In this document: in pieces, positions 34,420-45,027 of the stretch
Numbering within the stretch: the stretch's first letter is position 1
Layout: every line of letters starts with the position of its first letter
Source: Sphaerolaimus hirsutus
Taxonomy: Eukaryota; Nematoda; Chromadorea; Monhysterida; Sphaerolaimidae
DNA length: 64,000 bases
NCBI GenBank assembly: GCA_964036195.1
Contig: OZ038458.1
Coordinates: forward strand, 558,001-622,000
Reading direction: 5' to 3'
Position numbers and translations under genes: made by a program
The notes under the pieces: generated by a model
Databases searched by the model: none
The model's input: the letters and a program-made list of their open reading frames with translations, nothing else
What the model was told of the DNA's origin: nothing

Positions 34420-34945
34420 GACACCCCAATGGGGACCCCCCTCCAAATGGCACCCACCGGGGAACCCCCCAAAAGTGGCACCCCCTGGAAACTGCCCAAA
34501 AATGGGACCCCCTAGGGCCCCACAAATATGGCACCCCCTGAGGACCACCAAAAAATTGCACCCCTTAGGGACCCCCCAAAAATAGCACCCATTGGGACCC
34601 CCCAAAAATAGCACCCCCTGGGGACCCCCAAACATGGCACCCCCTAGGAACCCCCACAAAAATGGCACCCCCTGGGGACCCACCCAAAGTTGGCTCCCCC
34701 TGGGGACTCCAAAAATGGCACCCCCCTGGGGACCCCCCCCCCAAATGGCACCCCCTATGGACCTCCCCCACAAAAAAAAATATAGCACCCCCCTGAGGAC
34801 CACCAAAAAATTGCACCCCTGGGGACCACCCAAAAAATGGCATACCATGTGGACCCCCTTGAAATGGCACCCCCATATGTACCTCCAGAAAATGGCACCC
34901 CCTTGAGACCCCCCAAAAATGGCACCCCATGGGGACCCCCTCTAA
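34420..34945. repeat. C-rich tandem array (~30 bp unit)
   Basis: Degenerate repeats of TGGCACCCCCTGGGGACCCC followed by CCCAAAAA. The plus strand is strongly C-rich, so the other strand has regular G-runs. A copy lies at 38733-39258. Confidence 0.88.
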
Positions 34946-35392
34946 ATCCTGTAAACACAGCCCCTAGTTTGGAAACTCCTGTAAACTCAGCCCCTAATTT
35001 GGAAACTCCTATAAACTCAGCCCCTAACTTGCAAACTCTCGTAAACTCAGCCCCTAACTTGCAAACTCCCATAAACTCAGCCCCTTATTTGTAAGCTCCC
35101 ATAAACTCAGCCTCTAATTTGAAAACTCCCATAAACTCAGCCCCCAATTTTGGAAACTCCTGTAAACTCAACCCATAATTTGGAAACTGCTGTAAACTCA
35201 GCCCTAATTTGGATACTCAAATAAACTCAGCCCCTAATTTAGAAACTCCCATAAACGCAGCCCCTAATTTGGAAACTCCCTTAAAATCAGCCCCTAATTT
35301 GGAAACTCCCATTAACTCAGCCCTTAATTTGGAAACTCCCATAAACTCAGTCCCTAATTTGGAAACTCCAGTAAACTCATTTTCAGGTTTAT
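34946..35392. repeat. 30-bp tandem array AACTCAGCCCCTAATTTGG
   Basis: The unit is AACTCCCATAAACTCAGC plus CCCTAATTTGGA, 30 bp, about 15 copies with substitutions. Ten-codon periodicity gives spurious reading frames. Copy at 39260-39706. Isolated units recur near 37830-38010. Confidence 0.9.
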
Positions 35393-37830
35393 GGTAATGT
35401 AGTGTGAACATGGTATGAATATTTCAAAAAATCACTATCATCAATCCACAAATGCATCAATTCACAAATGCATCAATTCACAATTTTCAATTTTTTAGCC
35501 CCAGGGATTAGACTTTAAAGGTTATGGTAATGTACAGTAGAAATGGAGTGCACATCTCAAATCACTGCAATAAAAAACCCACAAACGCATCATTTCACAA
35601 ATTGAAAGTTTTTGTGCCCAGGGGTTCATTATCAGTGTTTTAGTAACGTGGTGTCAAGATGGAGTGCATATTTGAAATTGCTACAATCAGAAACCCACAA
35701 ACACATCATTTTATGATTTGAAAATTTTTGGTCCTGGGGGTTCATTTTCAGGGTTATGGTAATGTAGTGTCAAAATGAAGTGCATATTTCAAATCAAGGC
35801 AATCAAAAAGCCACAAATGCATCATTTCACAATTTCTTATTTATTAGCCCCATGGGTTCAATTTAAGGCTTACAGTAATGTAGAGTTGAAATTGAGTCAT
35901 TTCAAATCAGTGCAATTAGAAACCTGCAAAATGCATCATTTCACAATTAGAAATTTTTGGGTCTAGGGGTTCAATTTCAGGGTTTTAGTAATGTAGTGTC
36001 AAAATGGAGTGCATATTTGAAATCGCTACAATCAGAAACCCACAAATGCATCATTTTATGATTTGAAAGTTTTTGGCTTAGGGGGTTCATTTTTATGGTT
36101 ATGGTAATGTAGTGTCAAAATGAAGTGCATATTTCAAATGAGTGCAATCAGAAACCTGAAAATGAATGATTTCACAAATTGAAAGTTTTTGGCTCCAGAG
36201 GTTCATTTTCAGGGTTATGGTTATGTAGTTTTCAGGGTTATGTAGTGTCAAAATGGATTGCATATTTCAAATCAGTGCAATTAGAAACCCACATTGAATC
36301 ATTTCACAATTTCTAATTTTTTAAGCCCTGGGCATATTTGAAATGGCTACACTCAGAAACCCACAAATCCATCATTTTATCGTTTGAAAGTTTTTGGCCC
36401 AGGGGGTTCATTTTTAGGGTTATGGTAATGTAGTGTCAAAATGAAGTGCATATTTCAAATGAGTGCAATCAGAAACCTGAAAATGAATGATTTCACAAAT
36501 TGAAAGTTTTTGGCTCCAGAGGTTCATTTTCAGGGTTATGGTTATGTAGTTTTCAGGGTTATGTAGTGTCAAAAAGGATTGCATATTTCAAATCAGTGCA
36601 ATTAGAAACCCACATCGAATCATTTCACAATTTCTAATTTTTTAAGCCCTGGGCATATTTGAAATTGCTACACTCAGAAACCCACAAATCCATCATTTTA
36701 TGGTTTGAAAGTTTTTGGCCCAGGGGGTTCATTTTTAGGGTTATGGTAATGTAGTGTCAAAATGAAGTGCATATTTCAAATGAGTGCTATCAGAAACCCG
36801 AAAATGCATCATTTCTCAAATTGAAAGTATTTGGCCCCATGGGTTCATTTTTAGGGTTATGGTAATGTAGTGTCAAAATGGAGTGCATATATCAAATTGG
36901 TGCAATCATAGACCCAAATTTGAAATCAGTGCAATCAGAAACCCAAAAATGAATGATTTCACAAATTGAAAGTTTTGGGCTCCAGAGGTTCATTTTCAGG
37001 GTTATGGTTATGTAGTTTGCAGGGTTATGTAGTGTCAAAACGGAGTGCATATTTCAAATCAGTGCAATTAGAAACCCACATTGAATCATTTCACAATTTC
37101 TGATTTTTAAGCCCTGGGCATATTTGAAATCACTACACTCAGAAACCCACAAATCCATCATTTTATGATTTGAAAGTTTTTGGCCCAGGGGGTTCATTTT
37201 AGGGTTATGGTAATGTAGTGTCAAAATGAAGTGCATATTTCAAATCAGTGCAATCAGAAACCCGAAAATGCATCATTTCTCAAATTGAAAGTATTTAACC
37301 CCATGGGTCCATTTTGAGGGTTATGGTAATGTAGTGTCAAAATGGAGTGCATATATCAAATCAGTGCAATCAGAAACCCAAATTTGAAATCAGTGCAATC
37401 AGAAACCCAAAAATGCATCATTTCACAAATTGAAAGTTTTTGGCCCCAGTGGTTCATTTTCAGGGTTATGGTAATGTAGTGTCAAAATGAAGTGCATATT
37501 TCAAATGAGTGCAATCAGAAACCCGAAAATGCATCATTTCTCAAATTGAAAGTATTTGGCCCCATGGGTTCATTTTTCGGGTTATGATAATGTAGTGTCA
37601 ATGGAGTGCATATATCAAATCAGTGCAATTAGAAACCCACAATGCATCATTTCACAATTTGAAAGTTTTGGCCCCATTTTGGGTTCAATTTCAGGGTTAT
37701 TGTAATGTACTGTCAGAATGGAGTGCATATTTCTAATCATTGTAATCAGTAACCCACAAATGCATTATATCACAATTTATATTGTTTAGCCCCGGGGGCC
37801 TCACTTAAGGATTATGGTAATGTTATTGTT
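35393..37830. repeat. ~117-bp satellite (about 20 units)
   Basis: The unit contains GGTTATGGTAATGTAGTGTC, AAAATGGAGTGCATATTTC, TCAGTGCAATCAGAAACCC and GCATCATTTCACAAATTG. Higher-order repetition is visible: a block near 36096-36330 recurs near 36415-36640. Second copy at 39707-42144. Confidence 0.9.
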
Positions 37831-38251
37831 AACTCCCATAAACTCAGCCCCTAATTTGGCAAACACCCATCAACTCAACTCCCATAAACTCAGCCTCTAA
37901 TTTGTAAACTTGTGTGAACAGCCCCTTATCTTTAAACTTCTGTCAACTCAACCCTAATTTATTAACACCCATCAACTCAACCCTGAATTGTAAACTCAGC
38001 CCCTAAAAACTCAGGTCAACCCCCTATACATGTGCAATTGCATTCTTGGGAAGCAACTTTGCCATCTACTAACCCTGTTTGTCAAGATTGTGGATCGTGT
38101 TTGTAAAGGGCATTTGTACTAATAAATAGTGACTGCATTGTGTGCAAAAACACACACGAATCGGGCACAATGAGGCCTGTGATTGTGCCTCCTATCTTTT
38201 GCATTGAAGCATCCTTAGCGTGCAGTTCTCTCGCAATTGTATAGGTGTTGA

Positions 38252-38705
38252 TAGCAGGATTCTCTCTGACCTTCGGTCGGGTTTTGTGGTTCTCTACAAT
38301 TAATACCATTGGAGAAAATATGATACTTTAGTTAAGTTTGCCCACATGCTAGGCAAGTGTTTTGAAATGTGGTATGTAATGTACCAACAATAACAAGACC
38401 AATACCAAAGATGCAATGTTTTGGAATGGATTTTTGTAAACTTCTGTAAAATGGTTGGGCATGAAACTTGGTAGTAAAATGTGGACAGTTTGCGATTTGG
38501 TATGATGGTGTGCAGTGTGCATTCTGTGTGGTATAGGTTTTGTGATATGATAGTGTGGTTTTTGCAAGGTGTCAAACTTTGTTGTAATCTTCAATTGGTT
38601 ACATTTGTGCTTTGCTGTTCTTTTTGTGTTTGTAAATCCTTGTGGTATTAATTGTAGAGAACCACAAAACCCAACTGAACGTTGGAGAGAATCCTGCTAT
38701 AGTTA
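38252..38705. mobile_element. Second copy of the TAGCAGGATTCTCTCC fold-back element
   Basis: Carried by the second 4.3-kb copy; differs from the first by very few bases. Confidence 0.8.
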
Positions 38706-41700
38706 CCCACTACTCAGAGGCTTGCAAAAACTGACACCCCAATGGGGACCCCCCTCCAAATGGCACCCACCGGGGAACCCCCCAAAAGTGGCACCCCCTG
38801 GAAACTGCCCAAAAATGGGACCCCCTAGGGCCCCACAAATATGGCACCCCCTGAGGACCACCAAAAAATTGCACCCCTTAGGGACCCCCCAAAAATAGCA
38901 CCCATTGGGACCCCCCAAAAATAGCACCCCCTGGGGACCCCCAAACATGGCACCCCCTAGGAACCCCCACAAAAATGGCACCCCCTGGGGACCCACCCAA
39001 AGTTGGCTCCCCCTGGGGACTCCAAAAATGGCACCCCCCTGGGGACCCCCCCCCAAAAATGGCACCCCCTATGGACCTCCCCCACAAAAAAAAATATAGC
39101 ACCCCCCTGAGGACCACCAAAAAATTGCACCCCTGGGGACCACCCAAAAAATGGCATACCATGTGGACCCCCTTGAAATGGCACCCCCATATGTACCTCC
39201 AGAAAATGGCACCCCCTTGAGACCCCCCAAAAATGGCACCCCATGGGGACCCCCTCAAAATCCTGTAAACACAGCCCCTAGTTTGGAAACTCCTGTAAAC
39301 TCAGCCCCTAATTTGGAAACTCCTATAAACTCAGCCCCTAACTTGCAAACTCTCGTAAACTCAGCCCCTAACTTGCAAACTCCCATAAACTCAGCCCCTT
39401 ATTTGTAAGCTCCCATAAACTCAGCCTCTAATTTGAAAACTCCCATAAACTCAGCCCCCAATTTTGGAAACTCCTGTAAACTCAACCCATAATTTGGAAA
39501 CTGCTGTAAACTCAGCCCTAATTTGGATACTCAAATAAACTCAGCCCCTAATTTAGAAACTCCCATAAACGCAGCCCCTAATTTGGAAACTCCCTTAAAA
39601 TCAGCCCCTAATTTGGAAACTCCCATTAACTCAGCCCTTAATTTGGAAACTCCCATAAACTCAGTCCCTAATTTGGAAACTCCAGTAAACTCATTTTCAG
39701 GTTTATGGTAATGTAGTGTGAACATGGTATGAATATTTCAAAAAATCACTATCATCAATCCACAAATGCATCAATTCACAAATGCATCAATTCACAATTT
39801 TCAATTTTTTAGCCCCAGGGATTAGACTTTAAAGGTTATGGTAATGTACAGTAGAAATGGAGTGCACATCTCAAATCACTGCAATAAAAAACCCACAAAC
39901 GCATCATTTCACAAATTGAAAGTTTTTGTGCCCAGGGGTTCATTATCAGTGTTTTAGTAACGTGGTGTCAAGATGGAGTGCATATTTGAAATTGCTACAA
40001 TCAGAAACCCACAAACACATCATTTTATGATTTGAAAATTTTTGGTCCTGGGGGTTCATTTTCAGGGTTATGGTAATGTAGTGTCAAAATGAAGTGCATA
40101 TTTCAAATCAAGGCAATCAAAAAGCCACAAATGCATCATTTCACAATTTCTTATTTATTAGCCCCATGGGTTCAATTTAAGGCTTACAGTAATGTAGAGT
40201 TGAAATTGAGTCATTTCAAATCAGTGCAATTAGAAACCTGCAAAATGCATCATTTCACAATTAGAAATTTTTGGGTCTAGGGGTTCAATTTCAGGGTTTT
40301 AGTAATGTAGTGTCAAAATGGAGTGCATATTTGAAATCGCTACAATCAGAAACCCACAAATGCATCATTTTATGATTTGAAAGTTTTTGGCTTAGGGGGT
40401 TCATTTTTATGGTTATGGTAATGTAGTGTCAAAATGAAGTGCATATTTCAAATGAGTGCAATCAGAAACCTGAAAATGAATGATTTCACAAATTGAAAGT
40501 TTTTGGCTCCAGAGGTTCATTTTCAGGGTTATGGTTATGTAGTTTTCAGGGTTATGTAGTGTCAAAATGGATTGCATATTTCAAATCAGTGCAATTAGAA
40601 ACCCACATCGAATCATTTCACAATTTCTAATTTTTTAAGCCCTGGGCATATTTGAAATGGCTACACTCAGAAACCCACAAATCCATCATTTTATCATTTG
40701 AAAGTTTTTGGCCCAGGGGGTTCATTTTTAGGGTTATGGTAATGTAGTGTCAAAATGAAGTGCATATTTCAAATGAGTGCAATCAGAAACCTGAAAATGA
40801 ATGATTTCACAAATTGAAAGTTTTTGGCTCCAGAGGTTCATTTTCAGGGTTATGGTTATGTAGTTTTCAGGGTTATGTAGTGTCAAAAAGGATTGCATAT
40901 TTCAAATCAGTGCAATTAGAAACCCACATCGAATCATTTCACAATTTCTAATTTTTTAAGCCCTGGGCATATTTGAAATTGCTACACTCAGAAACCCACA
41001 AATCCATCATTTTATGGTTTGAAAGTTTTTGGCCCAGGGGGTTCATTTTTAGGGTTATGGTAATGTAGTGTCAAAATGAAGTGCATATTTCAAATGAGTG
41101 CTATCAGAAACCCGAAAATGCATCATTTCTCAAATTGAAAGTATTTGGCCCCATGGGTTCATTTTTAGGGTTATGGTAATGTAGTGTCAAAATGGAGTGC
41201 ATATATCAAATTGGTGCAATCATAGACCCAAATTTGAAATCAGTGCAATCAGAAACCCAAAAATGAATGATTTCACAAATTGAAAGTTTTGGGCTCCAGA
41301 GGTTCATTTTCAGGGTTATGGTTATGTAGTTTGCAGGGTTATGTAGTGTCAAAACGGAGTGCATATTTCAAATCAGTGCAATTAGAAACCCACATTGAAT
41401 CATTTCACAATTTCTGATTTTTAAGCCCTGGGCATATTTGAAATCACTACACTCAGAAACCCACAAATCCATCATTTTATGATTTGAAAGTTTTTGGCCC
41501 AGGGGGTTCATTTTAGGGTTATGGTAATGTAGTGTCAAAATGAAGTGCATATTTCAAATCAGTGCAATCAGAAACCCGAAAATGCATCATTTCTCAAATT
41601 GAAAGTATTTAACCCCATGGGTCCATTTTGAGGGTTATGGTAATGTAGTGTCAAAATGGAGTGCATATATCAAATCAGTGCAATCAGAAACCCAAATTTG

Positions 41701-42566
41701 AAATCAGTGCAATCAGAAACCCAAAAATGCATCATTTCACAAATTGAAAGTTTTTGGCCCCAGTGGTTCATTTTCAGGGTTATGGTAATGTAGTGTCAAA
41801 ATGAAGTGCATATTTCAAATGAGTGCAATCAGAAACCCGAAAATGCATCATTTCTCAAATTGAAAGTATTTGGCCCCATGGGTTCATTTTTCGGGTTATG
41901 ATAATGTAGTGTCAATGGAGTGCATATATCAAATCAGTGCAATTAGAAACCCACAATGCATCATTTCACAATTTGAAAGTTTTGGCCCCATTTTGGGTTC
42001 AATTTCAGGGTTATCGTAATGTACTGTCAGAATGGAGTGCATATTTCTAATCATTGTAATCAGTAACCCACAAATGCATTATATCACAATTTATATTGTT
42101 TAGCCCCGGGGGCCTCACTTAAGGATTATGGTAATGTTATTGTTAACTCCCATAAACTCAGCCCCTAATTTGGCAAACACCCATCAACTCAACTCCCATA
42201 AACTCAGCCTCTAATTTGTAAACTTGTGTGAACAGCCCCTTATCTTTAAACTTCTGTCAACTCAACCCTAATTTATTAACACCCATCAACTCAACCCTGA
42301 ATTGTAAACTCAGCCCCTAAAAACTCAGGTCAACCCCCTATACATGTGCAATTGCATTCTTGGGAAGCAACTTTGCCATCTACTAACCCTGTTTGTCAAG
42401 ATTGTGGATCGTGTTTGTAAAGGGCATTTGTACTAATAAATAGTGACTGCATTGTGTGCAAAAACACACACGAATCGGGCACAATGAGGCCTGTGATTGT
42501 GCCTCCTATCTTTTGCATTGAAGCATCCTTAGCGTGCAGTTCTCTCGCAATTGTATAGGTGTTGAT
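38253..42566. repeat. 4.3-kb tandem duplication, second copy
   Basis: Direct copy of 33939-38252. Differences seen include CTCCGACC to CTCTGACC, GAAGGTT to GAACGTT, and a small change at the end of the C-rich array. The identity is high enough that a recent duplication or an assembly artefact must both be considered. Confidence 0.93.
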
Positions 42567-42621
42567 AATTTTCTATACGCCTATTTTTTCGAATAAATTT
42601 AAAAGGTTGTGGGTAAAGAAA

Positions 42622-42773
42622 TACCGTATTTCGTCGAAATACCCCCATCAGAATGGCCACTATGAATTTAACCCCCCCCCCCGAAATAACCGCCCCCTCG
42701 TTTAACCCCCCCCCCCTCTCGGGACCACTATGAAACAATCACCCCCCGGGGGGTATTTCGAGGAAATACGGTA
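42622..42773. mobile_element. Short TACCGTATTTC-family element
   Basis: TACCGTATTTCGTCGAAATA to TTTCGAGGAAATACGGTA, 152 bp, with an internal deletion relative to the 450-bp copies. Two further right-end fragments of the same family follow and terminate at 42854 and 42971, each ending AGGAAATACGGTA. Confidence 0.78.
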
Positions 42774-43372
42774 GATACATTTATAGTTTTACCCCGCCTC
42801 AAAATTCTCACTCTGAAAAAATAAACCCCGGGAGTATTTCGAGGAAATACGGTAGATTTAATCTGGCGAAATAATAACCCCCCCTCGAACAACCCCCCCT
42901 TCGTTTAACTCCCCCTCAAAATTCCCACCCTGAAACAATCACCCCCCGGGGTATCTTGAGGAAATACGGTAACTATGGTAAACAAAAATTTGAAAAAGTT
43001 TTTGAATTTCCAAATTTCTTTGACTTTTCGAATTTTTGTTCCATCACTAAAAACACCTGAAATCGAAATTTTCAGTATTTTTAGTTTAAAGTGCAGTGAA
43101 AAGCAGAACAATTCAAAACACTAATTTCACGTGGATGGACGCAGCTCGTGAGTTTAAAATGTCCATGATTCACAAATAAATATTTTCGAGGCACAGATCT
43201 TATATGTATTCTTATCTGCTTATCACAACCGCCTGCGCGATTTCCCACCCCACGCTGAGTACATATTGTAGTTTTTATTATTTTAGCAAACATTGCGTGA
43301 GCACAGTTCAAGTATTGAAGCGATCTTTATAGGTAGGTACTTAGAATTCAAAGATACCGATTTATTTGCATA

Positions 43373-43775
43373 TACCGTATTACCTCGAATTACCCCCCCT
43401 TGAATTAACCCCCCATCGAATTAACCCCCTTGAAAATGGGCTGGGGAAATAATTAACCCCCCCCCCTCGAAATACCCCCCTCCCTCCGGAATGATGTACA
43501 TCATGTATGCAATGTACATGATGTATTTATTACTACTTATTTGCATCGCAGCTACACTTATACGCTCATTTGTGTACAGATGTACATCTAAGGCTCCAAT
43601 ACAACCTATTTTTTCACATTTATTACGTTTTTGTGTAAGAAATAGCGTGTACTTCACTATGAATTTCACGAAAATTCCTGGCGAAATAATAAACCCCCCC
43701 CCTCGAATTAACCCCCCTCAAATTTTGCTGGCGAAGTAATAAACCCCCATGGGGGTATTTCGAGGTAATACGGTA
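43373..43775. mobile_element. TIR element, TACCGTATTACC subfamily
   Basis: TACCGTATTACCTCGAATTA to TTTCGAGGTAATACGGTA. C-rich arms with TTGAATTAACC; a core with GTACATCATGTATGCAATGT palindromic words. Non-coding. Confidence 0.8.
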
Positions 43776-44305
43776 ATTATTTACTTTATATTAATATTGA
43801 GTAAGTGCAGTGCACACCTAGTTATTTTTCTGCATCACCTTCTGATATATACCACAGTACTGCAGGTACAGTTTCACAACTCTTTTAACAACTCATAAAT
43901 ACTTTCACACCACAATCATGCTGAGAATTTGCACTGTTGCAAAAATGAGTAAATTGTGAAAATCGCGCTTGAAATCACATGCATGGCCCCTATTCCAATG
44001 GGGAAACAAATCGCTTATATCACAATCTCCATGTATCCCGCTGATGCCACGTTTGATTGGGCAGCATTTTATGCGACCAATCACCAAATCATCACCTGCG
44101 TCATTTAATTTTTTTTTTTCTAATTGTCATTGTCGAATTTTGTCGGTGCTGAAACATCATTCAGTTGTCAACTGGACATGGGCCAATGCAGAAACTCTCA
44201 GCTAGACAACTAACAAATTCGGGAAAAAAGCTTAGATTGATCAAAACAGCAGGAGCTCAACCCACTCGAACAGCGCATTGCCAAAATAGTTTAACTTTGT
44301 GAACA
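43776..44305. other. Intergenic, nothing recognised
   Basis: No repeat terminus, array or exon-like segment found between the two TIR elements. Confidence 0.35.
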
Positions 44306-44573
44306 TACCGTATTTGCTTGAATAGTTCCCCCCTTGAATAAATCCCCCTTTAAAGATCTGATGAATTTGTTGTACCTAATTGTAACAAAAATGTCACGTT
44401 ATTGTGTTTATAAAGCATATTTTGTGAAACGAGTTGATAGAAACATGCTTGAAAATTTTGACTGATTAATAATTCCCCCCTTGAATAATTCCCCCCCCCC
44501 CTCGAATAGTTCCCCCTAAAAATGTCTGACGAAATAATAATCCCCCAGGGGGATTATTCAAGCAAATACGGTA
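44306..44573. mobile_element. TIR element, TACCGTATTTGCTTG subfamily
   Basis: TACCGTATTTGCTTGAATAG to ATTCAAGCAAATACGGTA, 268 bp. C-rich arms with TTGAATAATTCC. It shares only the TACCGTATT terminus and the general design with the other subfamilies. Confidence 0.8.
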
Positions 44574-44688
44574 AATCCTAAAGCAGCGCTTACTCGGTTT
44601 CATGTGCCGACAAAAAATTACCTAATTGACGAAGTAAAAAAATTCCGGTGTCAAGTTCCACTTCTGCAAGAAAAGGCGGTGAAGTGTG

Positions 44689-44890
44689 CTCACTAGTTAA
44701 GCTTACACACATGCCGATCTGCAGATAAGTAAAACCTGTCATTCTAGACTTACAAGCATTTTAAAACGAAATTTGAGTTGTCGATTCGGTATCACCGAAC
44801 TGACAACTGAAATTCGTTTTCAAATGCTTATAAGTCTTGGACGACCGGCTCAAATTATCTGCAAATCGACGTGTCAACTTAACTAGTGAG
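44689..44890. repeat. 202-bp hairpin repeat CTCACTAGTTAAG
   Basis: CTCACTAGTTAAGCTTACAC at the left pairs with AACTTAACTAGTGAG at the right. Pairing continues through CAAATTATCTGC- and AGACTTACAAGC-type blocks to a centre near 44795. Non-coding, MITE-like. Confidence 0.7.
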
Positions 44891-45027
44891 TAAACTTCAG
44901 TGCATTATCTTAGAGATATGGAACTTTATACCAGAATTATGGAACTTTTTCGCTCAATTTTTGTCGGCACACGAACCCGTGTAAACAAAACATCCCTTAA
45001 AGTGTTGCAAATGAGAACCAAACTCAC

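Larger units (their letters stand above)
33939..38252. repeat. 4.3-kb tandem duplication, first copy
   Basis: The unit TAGCAGGATTCTCTC... to ...GTATAGGTGTTGA is repeated at a constant offset of 4313-4314 bases, with only a handful of substitutions and single-base indels. It contains a 454-bp fold-back element, a C-rich array, a 30-bp array, a ~117-bp satellite and about 450 bp of non-repetitive tail. No gene recognised; open frames follow the repeat periods. Confidence 0.93.

Noticed and set aside
34390-35397. Gly- or Pro-rich frames of 60-150 codons
   Set aside because: Products of the C-rich and 30-bp arrays; they appear in both 4.3-kb copies and in several frames.
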